DNA from: Sphingomicrobium lutaoense
GTDB lineage: Bacteria > Pseudomonadota > Alphaproteobacteria > Sphingomonadales > Sphingomonadaceae
NCBI RefSeq assembly: GCF_014195685.1
Contig: NZ_JACICF010000001.1
Location: 1,497,317 to 1,561,316 of the forward strand
DNA: 64,000 bases
Direction of reading: 5' to 3'
The notes below the pieces were generated by a model. That model was given only the letters and a program-made list of their open reading frames with translations. It did no database searches and had not been told where the DNA came from. Positions 1 through 10,351 of this stretch are shown here, piece after piece; positions within the stretch are counted from its first letter, which is position 1, and every line of letters begins with the position of its first letter. The translations under genes and the position numbers were made by a program.

Positions 1-1599
1 TTCCGCAAGATGCGCGAACAGATCGATCATATGACCCGCGATGCCGAGTTCGGCGTCGGCGGCGAGCATGAGGAGATCCTCGAGACCTACAAGATGTTCG
101 CCTATGACGAAGGCTGGTCGCGGCGCATCAACGAAGCGATCGACAGCGGCCTCACCGCCGAGGCGGCGATCGAGCGCGTCCAGCAGCGCACCCGCGCGCG
201 CATGCGCGACATCGACGATCCCCTGCTGGCCGAGCGGATGCACGACCTCGAGGATCTGTCCAACCGCCTTCTGCGGATCGTCGCCGGACGTGTCGGCACT
301 GCGGCGCAGACCGGGCTCCAGGAAGACACCATCCTCATCGCCCGCAATCTCGGGCCCGCCGAACTGCTCGACTATGATCGCCGCCGCCTGAAGGGCGTGG
401 TGCTCCAGGAAGGCTCGCTCACCGCGCATGTCACCATCGTCGCGCGCGCCATGGGCGTCCCCGTCGTCGGACGCATCGAGGATATCCGTCATATCGTTGC
501 GGAAGGCGACACCATCCTCGTCGATGGCGACCAGGGCATTGTCATCGTCCGTCCGGGACGCGGCATCGCCGCCACCTTCGACCAGCGCATGGCGACCAGC
601 CAGAAGCGCCGCGAGGAATATGCCGCGATTCGCGACAAGAAGGCCGAGACAAGGGACGGCACCCGCGTCACGCTGATGGTCAATGCGGGTCTCGCCGACG
701 ATGCCGCGATGCTCGATGCTTCCGGCGCCGAAGGCATCGGCCTCTTCCGCACCGAGTTCCAGTTCCTCGTCGCGGCGACGCTGCCGGGCCGCGAAAGCCA
801 GCTCAAGCTCTACCGTGAAGTCCTCGACGCGGCGGGCGACCGCCCGGTCGTCTTTCGCACGCTCGACATCGGCGGCGACAAGGCGCTCCCCTATCTGATG
901 GACGAGAAGGACGAGGCCGAAAATCCGGCGATGGGCTGGCGCGCGCTCCGGCTCAGTCTCGATCGCGCCGCCCTCATGAAGGCGCAGGCCCGCGCTCTCG
1001 TCGAAGCTGCCGGAGGACGCACGCTCAAGGTGATGTTCCCGATGGTCTCCGAACCGTGGGAGTTCGAGGAAGCGCGCGCCCTCTTCGAAGAGCAGGTCGA
1101 ATGGTGCCATTCGCGCAAGCGGATGCTGCCCACCCGCATCGAATATGGCTGCATGCTCGAGGTGCCGAGCCTTGCCGAGACGCTCGACATCCTCCTGCCC
1201 CAGCTCGATTTCCTGTCGATCGGCACCAACGACCTCACTCAGTTCCTCTTTGCCGCGGACCGCGCCGAACCGCGCCTCGCCGAACGCTACGACTGGCTAT
1301 CGCCCGCCATCCTCCGCTTCCTCAAGCGGATCGCCGACCAGGCCAACGAGGCCGGCGTCCCCGTGCGGATCTGCGGAGAAATGGGCGGGCGCCCGCTCGA
1401 AGCGATGGCGCTCATCGGGATCGGGATCGAGAATTTCTCGATCACGCCGGCCGCGATGGGACCCATCAAGGCGATGGTCCGTTCGCTCGACGCGGAGAAG
1501 GTTCGCAAGAAGATGCGCAAGGTCCTGGCCAAGCCGCCGCGCGACGTGCGCCGCAGTCTCACCGACTGGGCGAAACGGCAGAAGGTCGATCTCGGCTAG
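1..1599 (+). CDS. ptsP: PtsP, enzyme I of the nitrogen phosphotransferase system (5' end outside window)
   Basis: The reading frame is open from base 1, so the N-terminus, including the GAF domain usual for this family, lies upstream. The 532 visible residues hold the swivelling phosphohistidine domain with the motif LTAHVTIVARAMG, in which the phosphoryl-accepting His is encoded at 427-429. The PEP-binding TIM barrel follows, with GAEGIGLFRTEF and the C-terminal active-site Cys motif VRICGEMGGRP. Known family role: it takes phosphate from phosphoenolpyruvate and passes it to NPr, then EIIANtr, linking nitrogen and carbon state to regulation in the cytoplasm. The next gene begins 81 bases downstream. 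The C-terminal half is fully intact; only the missing 5' part limits the call. Confidence 0.93.
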   Translation, partial: FRKMREQIDHMTRDAEFGVGGEHEEILETYKMFAYDEGWSRRINEAIDSGLTAEAAIERVQQRTRARMRDIDDPLLAERMHDLEDLSNRLLRIVAGRVGTAAQTGLQEDTILIARNLGPAELLDYDRRRLKGVVLQEGSLTAHVTIVARAMGVPVVGRIEDIRHIVAEGDTILVDGDQGIVIVRPGRGIAATFDQRMATSQKRREEYAAIRDKKAETRDGTRVTLMVNAGLADDAAMLDASGAEGIGLFRTEFQFLVAATLPGRESQLKLYREVLDAAGDRPVVFRTLDIGGDKALPYLMDEKDEAENPAMGWRALRLSLDRAALMKAQARALVEAAGGRTLKVMFPMVSEPWEFEEARALFEEQVEWCHSRKRMLPTRIEYGCMLEVPSLAETLDILLPQLDFLSIGTNDLTQFLFAADRAEPRLAERYDWLSPAILRFLKRIADQANEAGVPVRICGEMGGRPLEAMALIGIGIENFSITPAAMGPIKAMVRSLDAEKVRKKMRKVLAKPPRDVRRSLTDWAKRQKVDLG

Positions 1600-1680
1600 G
1601 ACTTAATCCACCGGCTTGGCGGATGGCCATTGACTGCGCCGATGGGCTGCGTGACAGTGCGCCAATCTTGGGAGTGGGCG

Positions 1681-2520
1681 ATGGAAGAAGAGAGCGTTCA
1701 GGACGAATTGCCGGGGGTCACCCCGATCGGTCAGCGGCTTCGCGAAGCGCGCGAGGCGAAGGGTCTGAGCATCGAGGATATCGCGGCCAAGACGCGCATC
1801 CCCAAGCGCCATATCGAAAGCCTTGAAAATGCCGATTTCGCGCGGCTTCCGGCGCCCACCTACACGATGGGTTTCGTCAAGTCCTACGCCAGCGAAGTGG
1901 GCCTCGACCGCGACGAGGCGGGCGCCCAGCTTCGCGAGGAAATGGACGGCTTCCGTTCTCCCGTCGAGACGGTCGAGGGATTCGAACCCGCCGATCCCAA
2001 CCGCGCGATGCCCGGCTGGCTGATCTGGACCGCGCTCATCCTGCTGATCGGCGCGATCGCCTTCTTCATCTGGTACAACGAACGTTCGCTCAGCAGCGAC
2101 GGCGACGTCGATCCGCCCGCGCTCACGACCATCGGCACGCAGGCCGAGGAAAGCGAGCCCGAGGCCGCGATCGTCCCCGCCGACAATGTGGTGATCATCG
2201 CCAACGAGGCCGCCTGGGTGCGCGTGACCGACGGCAACCAGGTCCTCATCGCCCGCGAACTCGCGGCAGGCGAAACCTTCGTGGTGCCGAGCGATGCCAA
2301 TGCGCCGATGCTCGAAACCGCCCGCCCCGAAGTGCTGCGCATCAGCGTCGGCAACCGCGATGCCCCGCAGGTCGGGCCCGCGGGCGTCCGCGTCCAGAAT
2401 GTTAGCCTTCTCGGCTCCGATCTGCTGGGCGGCTCGCAACCTGCGCAATCCGCACCGGCACCCACCGGTACGACCGGCGGGGCAAGCGGCGGCACCGCGC
2501 CTCCGCCCGCCAATCCCTGA
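1681..2520 (+). CDS. RodZ-like helix-turn-helix membrane protein (HTH_25 / DUF4115)
   Basis: This 279-residue protein has an N-terminal Cro/C1-type helix-turn-helix at about residues 17-80 (RLREAREAKGLSIEDIA). A single transmembrane segment follows at about 111-132 (GWLIWTALILLIGAIAFFIW), then a periplasmic DUF4115/RodZ-C domain and a Pro/Gly/Thr-rich tail. The architecture is that of RodZ, which links MreB to the cell-wall elongation machinery. I chose the ATG at 1681 because GGGAG lies 8-12 bases before it; an in-frame ATG at 1630 would add 17 residues unlike the family. It lies between ptsP and cpoB, transcribed in the same direction. Family is clear; a role in cell shape is inferred. Confidence 0.82.
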   Translation: MEEESVQDELPGVTPIGQRLREAREAKGLSIEDIAAKTRIPKRHIESLENADFARLPAPTYTMGFVKSYASEVGLDRDEAGAQLREEMDGFRSPVETVEGFEPADPNRAMPGWLIWTALILLIGAIAFFIWYNERSLSSDGDVDPPALTTIGTQAEESEPEAAIVPADNVVIIANEAAWVRVTDGNQVLIARELAAGETFVVPSDANAPMLETARPEVLRISVGNRDAPQVGPAGVRVQNVSLLGSDLLGGSQPAQSAPAPTGTTGGASGGTAPPPANP

Positions 2521-2585
2521 CATTCAGCGGCGAGTAAGCTCGTCTTTTCCATCACAGCGTTTCACCAGAATTCACGAGATTGACC

Positions 2586-3506
2586 ATGCGACTTCCCATC
2601 CTCACCGCCTTCCTCGTCACCACTTCGCTGATCGCGGTTCCGGCCCACGCCCAGGACGACCGCAAGCGCGAACGCGAAAACCGCGAGAGGATCGAGCGGC
2701 TGGAGAAGCAGGTCCGCCAGGTCCAGAAGCAGGTCTTCCCCGATGGCCGCCCCGCCGATACCGCGGGTTTCTACGACGATCCGGTCGCCAGCCGCTCGTC
2801 GGTGGACGTTCTCACCGGCCGCGTCGACACGCTCGAACGGCAGATGACCGAACTCATCCGCAATTCCGAAGAGGCGCAATATCGCCTCGGCCAGATGGAA
2901 GCCGAGCTGGCGCGCCTTCGCGCCGCACAGGAAGCCGCCTCGCGCCGCTCGGTGGTGGTCGAGGACGAAACGCGCCCCGCAGTCTCGACCCCGCGTTATG
3001 AAAACCGCCCCGAACCCGCGGAAGAGGAAGAGGCCGCTCCGCCGCCGCCCGCTCCGCGCGCCGCGCAGGCCAACACGACCGTGAAGCCCGTTCCCGCCAA
3101 CGACCCTTCGTTCGAGGCAGCGGGAGAGGAGGCCTATACGCAGGGCTATCGCCTGTGGAACAGCGGCAACAATGACGAAGCGATCACCGTGCTTCGGGCA
3201 ATGGAATCCTCCTTTCCGGGTCATCGCCGCGTGAGCTGGGCACGCAATCTCATCGGCCGCGCGCTTCTCGACAAGGGCGAACCGCGCGCCGCCGCCGAAG
3301 CACTGCTGGCCAATTACCGCAGCGATCCCGACGGCGAACGCGCCGCCGACAGCCTCTATTTCCTCGGCCAGGCGCTGATGCGCCTCAACCAGCCGGGACA
3401 GGCCTGCAAGGCCTATGAGGAACTCAACGACGTCTATGGCGCGAACATGCGCGACTATCTGCGCGAACGCCTTCCCGCCGCGATGCGCGATGCCAAGTGC
3501 GGCTAG
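2586..3506 (+). CDS. cpoB: CpoB / YbgF, periplasmic Tol-Pal-associated coordinator
   Basis: The 306-residue protein starts with a Sec signal peptide (cleavage after about ALA-like AHA at residue 20). A charged trimerisation coiled coil covers about 25-110, a Pro/Ala/Glu linker about 130-175, and TPR-type repeats the C-terminus (YTQGYRLWNSGNNDEAI, ADSLYFLGQALMRL). In E. coli CpoB binds TolA and PBP1B and couples outer-membrane constriction to septal cell-wall synthesis. Alphaproteobacteria often carry it just before tilS and ftsH, as here (10 bases to tilS), but pal is not directly upstream in this genome. ATG at 2586 is preferred over a TTG six bases earlier because it gives the normal signal peptide start. 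Confidence 0.87.
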   Translation: MRLPILTAFLVTTSLIAVPAHAQDDRKRERENRERIERLEKQVRQVQKQVFPDGRPADTAGFYDDPVASRSSVDVLTGRVDTLERQMTELIRNSEEAQYRLGQMEAELARLRAAQEAASRRSVVVEDETRPAVSTPRYENRPEPAEEEEAAPPPPAPRAAQANTTVKPVPANDPSFEAAGEEAYTQGYRLWNSGNNDEAITVLRAMESSFPGHRRVSWARNLIGRALLDKGEPRAAAEALLANYRSDPDGERAADSLYFLGQALMRLNQPGQACKAYEELNDVYGANMRDYLRERLPAAMRDAKCG

Positions 3507-3516
3507 GAACTAGCTG

Positions 3517-4491
3517 ATGGCGGACGGGTCGCTTCCTGACGAAAGCGCCGTTCGCCGTTTCGCCGTCGATCTCGACCGGCTCGTTCCCGGCACCGCCCCG
3601 CTCGGCCTCGCGGTGTCGGGCGGAGCCGACAGCCTCGCGCTTCTCCTGCTCGCCGCCGCCGCACGGCCGGGCGCGGTGCGCGCGGTCACGGTCGATCATG
3701 GCCTGCGCCGCGAAAGCGCGGAGGAAGCGCGGCAGGTCCGCTCGATCTGCCTCGATCGCGAAATCCCGCACTCCATCCTCAAGGCCGATTGGCCCGAAGG
3801 CCCCCCGATTTCCAATATCGAGGCCAGCGCCCGCAAGATCCGCTATGCCCGCCTCGCCCATTGGGCGACCGGCGAAGGGCTGACCCATATCGCCACCGCC
3901 CATCATGCCGAGGACCAGGCCGAGACCATGCTGATGCGCCTCGCACGCGGCGCGGGCCTTTCGGGTCTCACCGCGATCCGCGAACAGCGTCCGCTGGGCG
4001 AAAAGGTGACGCTCGTGCGTCCCCTCCTTCACTGGCCCCGCGCGACCTTGCGGGCGCTGGTCGAAGCCACGGGCCTGCCGATCATCGACGATCCCATGAA
4101 CAAGGATCCGTCCCACGACCGGGCGCGCCTTCGCGAGGCACTGCGCGAAGCAGGCTTTGGCGACGCCGCCAAATTCGCCGAAAGCGCGGCACATCTCGCC
4201 GAGGCCGAACAGGCCCTCGGCTGGGCGGCACGACTCATCTATCCGCACCGCGTGAAGGAGGATGGAGACGGGCTTCTCTTCGCGCATCGCGGCCTGCCGC
4301 GCGAAATTCTCCGCCGCATCCTTCTCATGGCCTTCGACTCGCTCCACCGCAGCCCGCCTCGCGGCCCCGACCTCGCGCGCGCGATCGACGGGCTTTTCGA
4401 GGGCCGCCAAGCCGCGCTCGGGGGTCTTTTGCTCTCGGTAAAGGGCGAAAATTGGCGAATTGCCCCGGCCCCGCCGCGTCGGGCGTTGTAG
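3517..4491 (+). CDS. tilS: tRNA(Ile)-lysidine synthase TilS
   Basis: TilS uses ATP and lysine to convert C34 of the CAU-anticodon tRNA-Ile to lysidine so that it reads AUA codons. The 324-residue protein has the PP-loop ATP pyrophosphatase signature SGGADS at residues 34-39. The conserved VDHGLR motif and the HHAEDQAET motif, typical of the N-terminal catalytic domain, follow. The C-terminal region is short compared with the E. coli enzyme of about 430 residues, as in many alphaproteobacteria. It starts 10 bases after cpoB and is followed by ftsH, a conserved order. No anomaly is visible. Confidence 0.93.
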   Translation: MADGSLPDESAVRRFAVDLDRLVPGTAPLGLAVSGGADSLALLLLAAAARPGAVRAVTVDHGLRRESAEEARQVRSICLDREIPHSILKADWPEGPPISNIEASARKIRYARLAHWATGEGLTHIATAHHAEDQAETMLMRLARGAGLSGLTAIREQRPLGEKVTLVRPLLHWPRATLRALVEATGLPIIDDPMNKDPSHDRARLREALREAGFGDAAKFAESAAHLAEAEQALGWAARLIYPHRVKEDGDGLLFAHRGLPREILRRILLMAFDSLHRSPPRGPDLARAIDGLFEGRQAALGGLLLSVKGENWRIAPAPPRRAL

Positions 4492-4553
4492 GGCGCCCTT
4501 CCGCACCCTATCTTAAGCGCACATCAAGCATTTTGCCGGAAACCTAGATCGTC

Positions 4554-6505
<1,952 letters not shown>

Positions 6506-6509
<4 letters not shown>

Positions 6510-7582
6510 CCCACCGCGCCGAGGACCAGCATCAGCGCCGCGAACAGCGCGAGCACGATGAAGGCCGCCAGGATGAGAAGCACTGTCCGGACGAGGGCCG
6601 ACAGGCGCGACAGGCCATAGGTGCCGCGCAGCTGCCGAAACATGTGGAAGGGCGCATAGAAAAGCGCCGCCACGCCGGCCAGTTCGCCGAAGCCGAAGCG
6701 CGAGGCAATCCCCACCGCGATCACCAGCAGCATCATGAAGCTGATCGAATAGGTGATGAACACCGCATGGTCATACATGCGCCATGTCCGCGAGAAGGGG
6801 AAAAGCAGCCACAGGAAGGGCAATGACAGCGGGATGAGCAGCCAGCTCAACTTGTAGGCCTTGGTCTGGACCTTGTAGAGAAACAGCCCCGGGTTGGCGC
6901 GCGCCTTTTCGAACTGTTCCTCGACCAGCGGCTTGAGACTGTCGCTGCTGGTGATCGAGACTTGCCGCGCGGGCGGCGGCTCGATGCCCGCATCCTCGGC
7001 GCGCATCACTTCCAGCTGTTCCTCGGCGGTCTCCAGCGCGGCCTCAAGCCCGGTCCGGATCCCCTCGGTTCCATATCCCTGCTGCTCTTCGAGTTCGGCC
7101 AGCGCTTCCTCGAGGCCCGCGATCCGTGCTTCCTGTTCCTCGATCGTATCGGCAGCCGCCGCGCCCCCGAAGGTCACGTCCTCGCTTTTGACATCGCCCA
7201 CCGAGACGACCAGCGCGAACATCGCCACCACGGTGAACAGGTAGAAGGCGATGGGGCTGATGAAGCGCGCGCGCTGCCCCGCGACATAGCGCCGCGTCAG
7301 TTTCCCCGGTCTCCAGACGAGAAGCGGCAGCGTGTTCCAGAACTTGCCGTCGAGATGGAGAACGCCATGGACGATGTCATGGACCAGCCCGCCGAGCGTG
7401 CGATGGATTTGCACCTTCTGCCCGCAGTTGGAGCAATAATGGCCCTCGAGAGGCGCCGCGCAATTGAGGCAATCACCCGGTCCCGGCGTGACTTCGCCGC
7501 CCTTGCCGTCGCTCACCGGCTCGACCGCGCGGCCCAGCATGGCGCCGCCCGCGACTTCGGCTGCCGCTTCCAGTTCGCTCAT
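6506..7582 (-). CDS. DUF3667 membrane protein with N-terminal zinc ribbon
   Basis: The 358-residue protein begins with a zinc-ribbon-like Cys set (C38, C41, C50, C53; [19 protein letters not shown]). A conserved amphipathic stretch ([18 protein letters not shown]) and about four to five transmembrane helices follow. A long Glu-rich coiled coil lies between the first helix and the helix bundle. This matches DUF3667, a family of unknown function common in sphingomonads and Bacteroidetes. I chose the ATG whose complement is at 7580-7582, preceded by a GGGGAAGGGG Shine-Dalgarno stretch. A longer in-frame ORF to 7699 would run into the divergent nadD gene. Localisation in the inner membrane is predicted; function is unknown. 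Confidence 0.8.
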
Positions 7583-7664
7583 CGCCCCTTCCCCTTCATT
7601 CAGGCCCCCTCCTGTTAGGCCATCGCGGTGGCGCAGGCAAAATGTGCATGCTAGCGCCGTCTGC

Positions 7665-8285
7665 ATGGCGCGCATCGGTCTCCTCGGCGGCAGTTTCAAT
7701 CCGGCCCATTTCGGTCATCGCAAGGTGAGCCTCCATGCGAGGGAAGCGCTCGGGCTGGACGAGGTCTGGTGGCTGGTTTCGCCCGGAAATCCTCTGAAAT
7801 CCGCCAAGGGCATGGCCCCCTACGAAGCCCGCTTCGCCTCGGCCCGCGCGATGGCTCGCCGCGCTCCCATCCGCGTGTCCGACTTCGAACGGCAGGTCGG
7901 GACCCGCTACACCGTGGACACGCTCGAAAAGCTTCTCGAACGCCATCCCCAGCATGATTTCATCTGGCTGATGGGCGAGGATACTGTTGCCCAATTTCAC
8001 CAATGGAAGGACTGGCGCCGCCTCGCTAAAAGCGTAGCGATTGCAGTGCTGAGCCGCCCGGGGTATCATGACGATGCCCGCGCGGCGCGCGCGATGGGCT
8101 GGCTCAGGTGGTTCGTCCGCCCCTCGGCCAAGGCAAGACAGTGGACCGAATGGAGTGTTCCGGCGATCACGTTCCTGCGTTTACCGCCCGATCCGACATC
8201 CGCTACACGCTTGCGCGCGCTCAACCCCGATTGGCACAAGGACAGGGCTTCCAAGGCCCTGCCTGGCCGTATTGAAAAGGAATGA
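7665..8285 (+). CDS. nadD: Nicotinate-nucleotide adenylyltransferase NadD
   Basis: NadD transfers AMP from ATP to nicotinate mononucleotide, making deamido-NAD in NAD synthesis. The 206-residue protein has the nucleotidyltransferase signature GGSFNPAHFGH at its N-terminus, the WWLVSPGNPLK substrate loop, the LMGEDT motif, and a C-terminal TSATRLR in place of the more usual SSTxIR. The ATG at 7665 puts the GGSFNP motif at the correct distance from the N-terminus; upstream in-frame starts overlap the divergent gene. The last four bases are shared with the rsfS start (ATGA), so the two are probably translationally coupled. It heads a conserved nadD-rsfS-rlmH-envC-ctpA run. Confidence 0.95.
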   Translation: MARIGLLGGSFNPAHFGHRKVSLHAREALGLDEVWWLVSPGNPLKSAKGMAPYEARFASARAMARRAPIRVSDFERQVGTRYTVDTLEKLLERHPQHDFIWLMGEDTVAQFHQWKDWRRLAKSVAIAVLSRPGYHDDARAARAMGWLRWFVRPSAKARQWTEWSVPAITFLRLPPDPTSATRLRALNPDWHKDRASKALPGRIEKE

Positions 8286-8692
8286 ATTTGGCTGAATCGC
8301 ACGCCTTGAGTGAGACCGGTCGCAAGTCCCCGCCTGCCACTCCCGAGGAGATCGAGAAGCTGCACGCGCTCGTGATGAAAAGCCTCGACGATGACAAGGG
8401 CGAGGAAATCGTCTCGATCCCGCTGGCCGGCAAATCCTCGATCGCCGACTATATGGTGATCGCCTCGGGCCGCTCGTCGCGCCAGGTGGGCGCGATGGCG
8501 CAGAAGCTGGCCGAGCGGATCAAGAAGGAATTCGGCCGCCCGGTGCGGATTGAAGGCCTGCCCGTGGCCGACTGGGTGCTGATCGATGCCGACGACGTGA
8601 TCGTCCACCTGTTCCGGCCCGAAGTGCGCAGCTTCTACAATCTCGAACGCATGTGGGCCTTCGGCGACGAGCCGTCCACGGGTTCGGCCTGA
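8282..8692 (+). CDS. rsfS: Ribosomal silencing factor RsfS
   Basis: RsfS binds ribosomal protein L14 and blocks subunit joining, lowering translation when nutrients are short. The 136-residue protein holds the RsfS/Iojap core from about residue 20 (EKLHALVMKSLDDDKGEEI), with hallmarks SIADYMVIASGRSSRQV, WVLIDADDVIVHLF and the C-terminal YNLERMW. It starts inside the nadD stop (ATGA overlap) and is followed 18 bases later by rlmH. This is the standard pairing in bacteria. Length and motifs are normal. Confidence 0.95.
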   Translation: MNLAESHALSETGRKSPPATPEEIEKLHALVMKSLDDDKGEEIVSIPLAGKSSIADYMVIASGRSSRQVGAMAQKLAERIKKEFGRPVRIEGLPVADWVLIDADDVIVHLFRPEVRSFYNLERMWAFGDEPSTGSA

Positions 8693-8710
8693 TCCTGCCG
8701 GCGGGCGGAC

Positions 8711-9142
8711 ATGCTGCTGCATATCGTCGCCCGCGGGAAGATCGGCCGATCTCCCGAAGCCGAACTGACCGACCGCTATCTGAAGCGGATCAACTGGAAA
8801 ACCCGCGTCACCGAACTGCCCGACACCGGCGGCAATTTGCCCGCGCGCGACGGCGCGAAGACCATTGTGCTCGATGAGCGGGGCAAGGCCATGCGCTCGG
8901 CCGATTTCGCAAAACTGCTGGGCCGCTGGCGGGACGAAGGGGTGCGCGAAACCCAGTTCCTGATCGGCGCCGCCGACGGTCACAGCGAGGAACTGACTCG
9001 CGAGGCCGACCTTCTTTTCTCCTTCGGACCCGCGACCTGGCCGCATATGCTGTGCCGCGCGATGCTTGCCGAACAATTGTTTCGCGCGGTCGCGATCCTC
9101 TCGGGCCACCCCTATCACCGCGAAGGACGCACGGGCGGATGA
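8711..9142 (+). CDS. rlmH: 23S rRNA (pseudouridine1915-N3)-methyltransferase RlmH
   Basis: RlmH is a SPOUT methyltransferase that uses S-adenosylmethionine to methylate pseudouridine 1915 in helix 69 of 23S rRNA. The protein has 143 residues. Family features are the FLIGAADGHSEEL glycine loop of the trefoil knot and the C-terminal HPYHREG. A slightly longer C-terminal tail (RTGG) overlaps the next gene by four bases (ATGA at 9139-9142). Its position between rsfS and a peptidoglycan-hydrolase activator gene is conserved in alphaproteobacteria. Confidence 0.95.
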   Translation: MLLHIVARGKIGRSPEAELTDRYLKRINWKTRVTELPDTGGNLPARDGAKTIVLDERGKAMRSADFAKLLGRWRDEGVRETQFLIGAADGHSEELTREADLLFSFGPATWPHMLCRAMLAEQLFRAVAILSGHPYHREGRTGG

Positions 9143-10320
9143 GGCGCGCCCCGCTCGCTCTTCTCCTTCTCCTCGGCGCCGCCGCCGCCGCGCAGGACAG
9201 CCGCGCGCCCGGCGTCGATGACCGGCTTGCCGAGGCCAGCCGCCAGGCCGAGCAAGCCGAGGAACGCGCCCGCAGCCTCGCCGCCGAGGCCGAAAAAGCC
9301 GGCAGCGATGCCGAAAGGCTCGCCGCCCGCCGCGCCGCGCTCGCCGAACAGATTGCCGCCGACGAGGCGCGCATCACCGAGGCGAGCCTCAAACTCGCCG
9401 CGATCCGGCGCGAAATCGCTGCCCGCGAAGAGCGCATCCGTGCCGAAAAGGCGCCGCTGTCGGGCCTGCTCGCCGGGCTGGTCATCGCCGGTCGCCAGCC
9501 GCCGCTTCTCGCGCTCGTCGACAGCCAGTCGGTCGATGAACTGGTGCGTGTCCAGGCGCTCGTGGAATCGAGCCTTGCCGCGCTCGAAAAGCGCGCCCGT
9601 GCGATCCGTGCCGACGCCGCCCGCCAGCGCAGCATGGCCGAGGCGGCACGCCGCGAACTGGCCGATCTCGAACGACGCATCGCCGTGCGCGATGCCCGCC
9701 GCGCCCGCTTCGCCGAGGAGGAAGCCGCCGCGCTCGCCGCCGCGCAGGCGCTCACCGATGCCGCCTTCCGCGCCGACAGCCAGCGCATTGCGGTCGCCGA
9801 AAATTTGGCCGACCTCGGCGACAGTGCCGCCCGCCGCCGCGAAAGCCGCGCGCAGGCCCGCGCCCTTGCCCAATATGATCCCGCCCCGCCGCGCCCGTCG
9901 CAAATCGCCGCTCGCCCGCTTCGCATCGAGGGACCTCAGGGCTATCGCCTGCCCGTCGCGGCACCGGTCCGGCGCGGCCTCGGAAGCCTGTCGGAAGGCG
10001 GCATCCGCTCGCGCGGCCTGCTGCTCGATACCCCGAGGGGCGCCCGGCTGATCGCCCCCGCCGACGGGCGCATCGCCTATGCAGGTGCCTTCCGCAGTTT
10101 CGACGGGGTGGTAATCATCGACCATGGCGATGGCTGGGCGAGCCTGCTCACCGGCGTCGCGACCACCCTTGAGGAAGGCGAACAGGTGCGCGCGGGCGCC
10201 TCGCTCGGACGGGCGCAAGGCCCTGTCGGGGTCGAACTATGGCATCGGGGCGCCCCACGTTCGCCTGCTCTCATCGCAGGTTCATCTAAAATCATGTCAA
10301 ATGGCGCTCGAACCGGTTAA
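9139..10320 (+). CDS. EnvC-like murein hydrolase activator (degenerate LytM / M23 domain)
   Basis: The 393-residue exported protein has a signal peptide (MRRAPLALLLLLGAAAAA). A long Ala/Glu/Arg-rich antiparallel coiled coil follows at about 30-230, then a C-terminal M23/LytM domain (GARLIAPADGRIAYAG, VVIIDHGDGWASLL). The zinc-binding His and Asp residues of active M23 peptidases are not all present: the usual HxH near the C-terminus reads LWHRG. This matches EnvC, which does not cut peptidoglycan but activates amidases at the septum. The start overlaps the rlmH stop by four bases. The gene is followed by ctpA, the usual order. The activator role is inferred from family and degenerate site. 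Confidence 0.86.
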   Translation: MRRAPLALLLLLGAAAAAQDSRAPGVDDRLAEASRQAEQAEERARSLAAEAEKAGSDAERLAARRAALAEQIAADEARITEASLKLAAIRREIAAREERIRAEKAPLSGLLAGLVIAGRQPPLLALVDSQSVDELVRVQALVESSLAALEKRARAIRADAARQRSMAEAARRELADLERRIAVRDARRARFAEEEAAALAAAQALTDAAFRADSQRIAVAENLADLGDSAARRRESRAQARALAQYDPAPPRPSQIAARPLRIEGPQGYRLPVAAPVRRGLGSLSEGGIRSRGLLLDTPRGARLIAPADGRIAYAGAFRSFDGVVIIDHGDGWASLLTGVATTLEEGEQVRAGASLGRAQGPVGVELWHRGAPRSPALIAGSSKIMSNGARTG

Positions 10321-10351
10321 GATGCGAGCCGCTTTGACAAAGGATGTTTGC

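Noticed and set aside
9139-10320. An active M23 endopeptidase.
   Set aside because: The zinc-binding motif is incomplete (the final HxH is missing), so an EnvC-like activator role fits better than a catalytic one.
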